The notes below the pieces were generated by a model. It searched no databases. It saw nothing but the letters and a program-made list of their open reading frames with translations, and was not told where the DNA came from. DNA of 64,000 nucleotides from Macrolepiota albuminosa (taxonomy: Eukaryota; Basidiomycota; Agaricomycetes; Agaricales; Agaricaceae), in assembly GCA_027475525.1 (NCBI GenBank), contig JAMWFC010000032.1, positions 620,001 through 684,000 of the forward strand. Direction: 5' to 3'. Each line of letters opens with the position of its first letter. Position 1 is the first letter of the stretch. Shown here piece after piece: positions 61,588 to 64,000 of this stretch. A program made the translations under genes and the position numbers.

Positions 61588-63057
61588 GTCAGCTATTAAG
61601 TCCCCATCCTTGACATCAACTTTGATACTTGATATCAATTTCAATGGCTGATTTTTGTCTCAATAATGGCAGTTAAAACCAAGGTTTTCATGCAACCAAT
61701 GAGAGCATCAGAAGAGTCACTGGTCAGCATGTGCAATCACTAGAGGGGACTGCAGGTGAGACTTAGCTCTTAGGGTCCCACTCTGATGACCACTCTCTAG
61801 GTGAGTTGCTATGCTCAAGGGAGTGTCATCCTTGATGACTTGAGCATAGGTTGGTCAGAGAATAAATTTTGTACTTAGTACAAGTCCTGTGTCTATTAGT
61901 ACCCTCAACAAGTGTAATGAATACCAATGACTTGCAATCCACTGAGTTGTCTGAGTCTATCCTGGGAAGCTATGAACTCAGACTACACACCTCTGAGGTT
62001 GCCACCAGAGAAAACAGTTTAGAATGAGAAATTAGTGAGAGGCTTGAGGAGCACATTGAATCCTTTTGACAGGGTTGCTAGTCCAGACTTCTCACACTCA
62101 CTTCCATTGTCAACACTGCAATCAAGCCTGGAGTGTCACCTGAGTCTTGTCAAGACACAATCAACAGTTACTTCCCACTTGTTGATGATATTGAAAAGAA
62201 AGCAAGAGTACATCAACAACAAGCATGATAATAGGACTCCACACAGGCTAAGTGCACCAATAGCAGGACATGGCAGCATGGCACCAGCTTAGAATATCTT
62301 AGCACATGCAATGAGTCAACCTACCTAAGGTCAAGGCTAATTGTGAACTACAAAAAGAGCATGGACCAGGCCCTGGTGGGTTGGGTGAGAAATGTGAGGT
62401 GATGTGTTATGCATGCAGTGAAAAAGGACATTTTTGCTAGCACTTGCCTGAGAAAGGGGCAGGAAGGGGCTAAGCCAAGAGCATATGTGTGTGCCATGCA
62501 CAATACTGCAGATGAATCCACACCTGGTGTTTTGTTTTGTCCCTCAGCTGGACTGAATGTCAAAAAAGCATGCATGGGCCAATTTATTGGTCTTATGGGG
62601 CTCTGTGATCTTTCAGGCAACAATACACAATGCCCATCTGCCCCCATCCCATGCCCCCATGGCTCACAAACTCAACTGCTGACATCACTTCCTTCCCTGG
62701 TTTGACAATCATTCCAAGTTCATTCCATGAATTCCCACCTCATTTTGTCAATGAGTTGTCAATGAGTTGAGGTCCATTGAAAGTGATTCTCTAATTGTCA
62801 ATGCACGAGTAGCCTTGCCCATATAAGTCCTGCATTTGCATTCTCTGGAATGCAACTCAATCCTAAAATATATCAGCAAGTGGTACCCTAGCAGGCACTA
62901 CTGGTTCATCAGCTTCTTGTTTACCTGTGGTGACAGTAATTCTTCAGCTACTGTCTCCAGCTGCACCTGTATAGCTAGCCTCAGAGTCATGGTCTCAGCC
63001 ACTGATGTTGCTGTAACTTGATAGCCTGTAAATCACTGCTGTCTTTGACCTGCTTGA
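61588..63057 (+). mobile_element. decayed LTR-retroelement remnant, CpG-depleted
   Basis: From 61588 to 62805 there is not one CG dinucleotide, and only one (62806) up to 63057, while flanking DNA has many. Near 62400-62460 the plus strand encodes a retroviral-type zinc knuckle (CYACSEKGHF, then a frame slip, then ASTC), the CCHC motif of a gag protein. A LTR-like stretch with a TATAAG box at about 62822 follows. The element's ends, long terminal repeats and polymerase genes cannot be traced. CpG loss fits cytosine methylation and deamination of a silenced transposon. All frames are broken. Confidence 0.6.
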
Positions 63058-63088
63058 CGAAGCATGTTATATATTTGCGCAGTAGATT

Positions 63089-63473
63089 TGTAGTACAATT
63101 ATCACTGAGTTCAGACGAAGTAAGGATATTATATTAAATATAATATGGTCAATAAGCGTACCTGAGTTCAGACGAAGTAAGGATGTCTGAACCTCAGGAA
63201 ATAGGAGGTTTAAATAAGTAATTATTCAATAAGCGTACCTGAGTTCAGACGAAGTAAGGATGTCTGAACCTCAGGAAATAGGAGGTTTAAATAAGTAATT
63301 ATGTCTATGATTTAAAATAAGGTGATGACATACTACTTAATCATAATTGTATCATACTTTAATCATGTACCATAATTATATCATAGTTAAATCATACGGT
63401 AAGAATTACAAATGAAATACGTACTCAATGATGAATTCATGACACCCGTAGCTAGTCAGCAATATCTTCAACA
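63089..63473 (-). repeat. 3' LTR of a Ty1/copia-like element
   Basis: Reading the minus strand, the sequence after the copia 3' end shows a purine tract (AAGTGGGAG) directly followed by TGTTGAAG at 63473, the usual start of an LTR. The far end is placed at the TG...CA-compatible position 63089, which is uncertain because the other LTR is outside the window. A 77-bp duplication and a hairpin lie inside. Confidence 0.4.
63149..63302. repeat. exact 77-bp tandem duplication, block 26
   Basis: Copy 2 starts at 63226. Inside the LTR-like region. Confidence 0.95.
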
Positions 63474-64000
63474 CTCCCACTTGATGATGCTTGAGGTGTC
63501 GGACACCAAGTTTATTATGGAAGAGTTTGAACGTGTCCTGAGGTAAAGCTTTAGTGAACACGTCGGCAATCATGCTCTTTGTAGGAATATAATCGAGTTT
63601 GATAGTTTCACGTGCAATATGATCGCAAATAAAGTGATAGCAAATGTCGATATGTTTGGCGTGTGAATGAGCGACTGGATTATTGGAAAGTGATATACTG
63701 CCAGTACTGTCAGTATGTATGATGGTGGCAGTAATTTGTTGGAAGTCGAGATCCATAAGAAGACTTCTGAGCCAGATTACTTCACGAGTGGCATTTGAGG
63801 AGGCGATGTATTCAGCCTCTACAGTAGAAGTGGCCACCACACTTTGTTTCTTGGATGACCAAGACACTGCTGCCATTCACATCAAAGAACCATCCGCTCA
63901 CAGATTTACGATCATGTGCATCCTGTGCCCAGCTAGAGTCGCTCCAACCAACTAGAGAAACCCCATTATTCTTTGGCAATCCTCCCAATTCAAGAGCTAA
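63406..64000 (-). pseudogene. Ty1/copia polyprotein, RNase H end, frameshifted and cut by window edge
   Basis: The minus strand encodes the copia RNase H landmarks 'AVSWSSKKQSVVATSTVEAE', 'ATIIHTDSTGSISLSNNP' and 'AKHIDICYHFICDHI', then 'YIPTKSMIADVFTKALP', and ends near 63406. The upstream part 'GWSDSSWAQDAHDRKSVSGW' (63880-63960) is in another frame; one base is out at about 63875. The polyprotein continues beyond the window, so integrase and reverse transcriptase are not seen. The frame slip means this copy cannot make an intact product as assembled. Confidence 0.8.

Overview
The window looks like nuclear DNA of a filamentous basidiomycete (probably Agaricomycetes). Genes are split by many introns of about 45-65 nt. 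They include a class I hydrophobin, DUF6534 and DUF3433 membrane proteins, a questin-oxidase-like enzyme, a fungal SLATT-domain protein, a fungal CAD-type pyrimidine enzyme and a basidiomycete-type beta-tubulin. All exon boundaries are read by eye from splice signals, frame and family knowledge. No search was run.

Layout. 0-9 kb: edge fragment of an alpha/beta-hydrolase (-), a basidiomycete nuclease-like hypothetical (-), questin oxidase-like protein (+), Epl1 of the NuA4 complex (-), and an unidentified spliced gene (-). 9.6-12.7 kb: no gene recognised. 12.7-17.9 kb: AzgA-type purine permease (+) and F-box protein (+). 18.62-19.38 kb: 762 Ns. 21.5-25.2 kb: GINS subunit Sld5 (+) convergent with NC2-alpha (-), then a SLATT-domain protein (-). 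26.3-33.5 kb: 2227-residue CPSase/pseudo-DHOase/ATCase (-). 34.9-38.0 kb: beta-tubulin (-) and hydrophobin (-). 39.1-50.8 kb: DUF3433 protein (-), small unknown (+), ZIP zinc transporter (-), MurNAc-6-P etherase/GlcNAc kinase fusion (-), DUF6534 protein (-). 52.1-61.1 kb: a possible catabolic neighbourhood with an NAD-dependent epimerase/dehydrogenase (-), class II aldolase (-), divergent Zn2Cys6 regulator (+) and EamA-type transporter (-). 61.6-64 kb: two retroelement remnants.

The strongest unexplained signal is technical. There are 26 exact head-to-tail duplications, every one with a period of exactly 77 bp, 19 of them in the first 20 kb. One invariant length over unrelated sequence is best explained by de Bruijn-graph contigs (k = 77) joined without collapsing their overlap. 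Several apparent gene breaks (F-box, SLATT, ZIP) sit on these joins. The strongest biological signals are a 1.2-kb block without a single CpG that carries a decayed gag zinc knuckle, the fungal SLATT protein, the etherase/kinase fusion, and the aldolase/epimerase/regulator cluster.
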